A DNA stretch of 64,000 bases from LD21 sp963715785 (lineage in GTDB: Bacteria; Bacteroidota; Bacteroidia; Bacteroidales; VadinHA17), in assembly GCA_963715785.1 (NCBI GenBank), contig OY970276.1, positions 1-64,000 on the forward strand. Direction: 5' to 3'. The stretch's first letter is position 1. Each line of letters starts with the position of its first letter. The translations under genes and the position numbers were made by a program. Shown here piece after piece: positions 63,043 through 64,000 of the stretch. The notes below the pieces were generated by a model. The model saw only the letters and a list, made by a program, of their open reading frames with translations. It was not told the DNA's origin and made no database searches.

Positions 63043-64000
63043 TGAAAACTGCATTTAAGCAGGCATTAGCTATTTTACTGCTGCTATTCTTTTTTTTACC
63101 AGTATTTTCACAAGTCCTTTCTAAAAAGGGATTTATAAAAGCAGTGCAGCAGGCTGATATTTTTTACTATTATGATCAGAATTATGTCAAAGCTGCCAGC
63201 CTTTATGAATCGCTCCTGAAATCGTATCCCGAAAATTCCAACCTCAAAGCAAAGCTTGGTATATGCTATTTAAATCTCGACGGTAAAAATCCGGAATCAC
63301 TCAGACTCCTCTCATCGGCTTCATTGAACGTGGTTAACAATGACAAGGAGTACCTCGAATATGGTGACAAGGCGCCTCTCGATACTTATCTTTACCTTGC
63401 AATTGCATATCATCAGAATGACAGTCTTCAAAAAGCCATTACGATGTATTATGACGCAAAAAAACGGCTAAGCGGGACTAAAGCGTTCAGGGAAGAGTAC
63501 ATTGACAACCAGATCCGCGATTGTCTTTACGCCCTTCAGATGAAAAAGAAACCCCTCACTATCGATACCGAACTTTTCACTCCCTGGCTCAGTGACTATC
63601 CCGGAGCATGCGATCCGGTACTTGCAAAAAATGACTCTGTTTTTATTTTCACTCAGGAAGAAAATGGAAAAACCCGGATACTATGCTCCTATAAATCCGG
63701 TTCCTGGAAAAAGCCTACGGATATTACAAAGCAGCTTGGGGGATATGACAGATTCTATTCAAACTCAATTACAGGTGATGGAAAGCTGTTGATAATCTAT
63801 ATGGATGACGGTGGCGACGGAAATCTTTATTATAGCCAGAGAAAGGATTCAACCTGGTCAAAAATAAAAACTGTCGGAAAACCGATATGCTCAATCTACT
63901 GGCAGTCTCACGGTTTCATAACACCCGACGGCAAAACAATGTACTTCTCAAGCAATAAGCCTGGCGGTGAAGGGGAACTTGATATATGGTATTCTGTAAA
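63042..64000 (+). CDS. Fourth TPR-PD40 protein (3' end beyond window)
   Basis: ATG at 63042, overlapping the previous TAA by one base, and open to the window edge (319 codons visible). Signal peptide to ~23 (LPVFS|Q), a TPR block (IFYYYDQNYVKAASLYESLL, NLKAKLGICYLNLDGKNPESLRLL) and the start of a propeller: WQSHGFITPDGKTMYFSSN, PGGEGELDIWYSV. Sequence blocks are collinear with the three preceding genes but the blades are more diverged (GTRs of Asp/Asn turns remain). The C-terminal domain cannot be seen. Translationally coupled to the SPOR paralogue, so the two products probably work together. Confidence 0.8.
   Translation, partial: MKTAFKQALAILLLLFFFLPVFSQVLSKKGFIKAVQQADIFYYYDQNYVKAASLYESLLKSYPENSNLKAKLGICYLNLDGKNPESLRLLSSASLNVVNNDKEYLEYGDKAPLDTYLYLAIAYHQNDSLQKAITMYYDAKKRLSGTKAFREEYIDNQIRDCLYALQMKKKPLTIDTELFTPWLSDYPGACDPVLAKNDSVFIFTQEENGKTRILCSYKSGSWKKPTDITKQLGGYDRFYSNSITGDGKLLIIYMDDGGDGNLYYSQRKDSTWSKIKTVGKPICSIYWQSHGFITPDGKTMYFSSNKPGGEGELDIWYSV

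Overview
This window is a stretch of chromosome from a member of the Bacteroidota, probably class Bacteroidia. The evidence is type IX secretion and gliding genes (gldJ, porU, porV, a PorP/SprF-like protein, TPR/PD40 PorE-like proteins), a giant Ig-like adhesin, the DUF6452/DUF6048 pair, and repeated TAnnTTTG -7 promoter boxes, the Bacteroidota sigma signature. Base composition is moderately AT-rich and most starts lack a clear Shine-Dalgarno.

Layout. 1-9801 (minus): one uninterrupted frame of at least 3267 codons that runs off the left edge. It encodes a giant surface or secreted protein with a long N-terminal extension, a signal segment, a ~940-residue module repeat and Ig/PKD-like domains, and is a likely type IX secretion substrate. 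10241-11190: a promoter, six perfect 79-bp copies of a truncated tRNA-like unit (GAA anticodon loop), an intact tRNA-Val(UAC), and a small GIY-YIG nuclease gene flanked by two copies of the tRNA 3' end plus terminator. This is the most unusual locus. 11321-13245: two exported 1-Cys peroxiredoxins, each preceded by a 7-1-7 palindrome like those bound by the Fur/PerR family. 13389-17194: a TerC-type membrane protein overlapping a large PAS-histidine kinase. 17372-23101: 5'-nucleotidase, FolC, a PIN-PhoH pair split by a frameshift, and a DUF1080 protein with a 3' frameshift.

23102-28301 is a five-gene operon (mtaB, inositol-phosphatase family, LpxL-like acyltransferase, GT2, membrane metallophosphoesterase) converging on murF. 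29663-37029 is the type IX secretion core: gldJ, a PorP/SprF-like gene, porU and porV, continuing into ispF and a CoA-binding protein. 37887-44401 (minus) carries urocanate hydratase, a zinc-ribbon coiled-coil protein, a NIF3-like protein, a MerR regulator and two M23 peptidases. 44514-56554 holds alaS, an acyl-CoA synthetase, DUF6452/DUF6048, a sodium:solute symporter, recR, an aminotransferase, a GT2 and a 2-oxoacid dehydrogenase E2.

56802 to the right edge holds four consecutive paralogues with an N-terminal TPR and a PD40 beta-propeller. Their C-terminal ends differ: none, a SPOR domain, or a helical stalk with a C-terminal membrane anchor. They resemble the type IX component PorE with its peptidoglycan-binding end replaced.

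How the parts may fit together: the porU/porV/gldJ/PorP/PorE-like genes would export, process and anchor proteins such as the giant adhesin at the left edge. Most of the rest is housekeeping. All functions come from reading the sequence; no database search was run.
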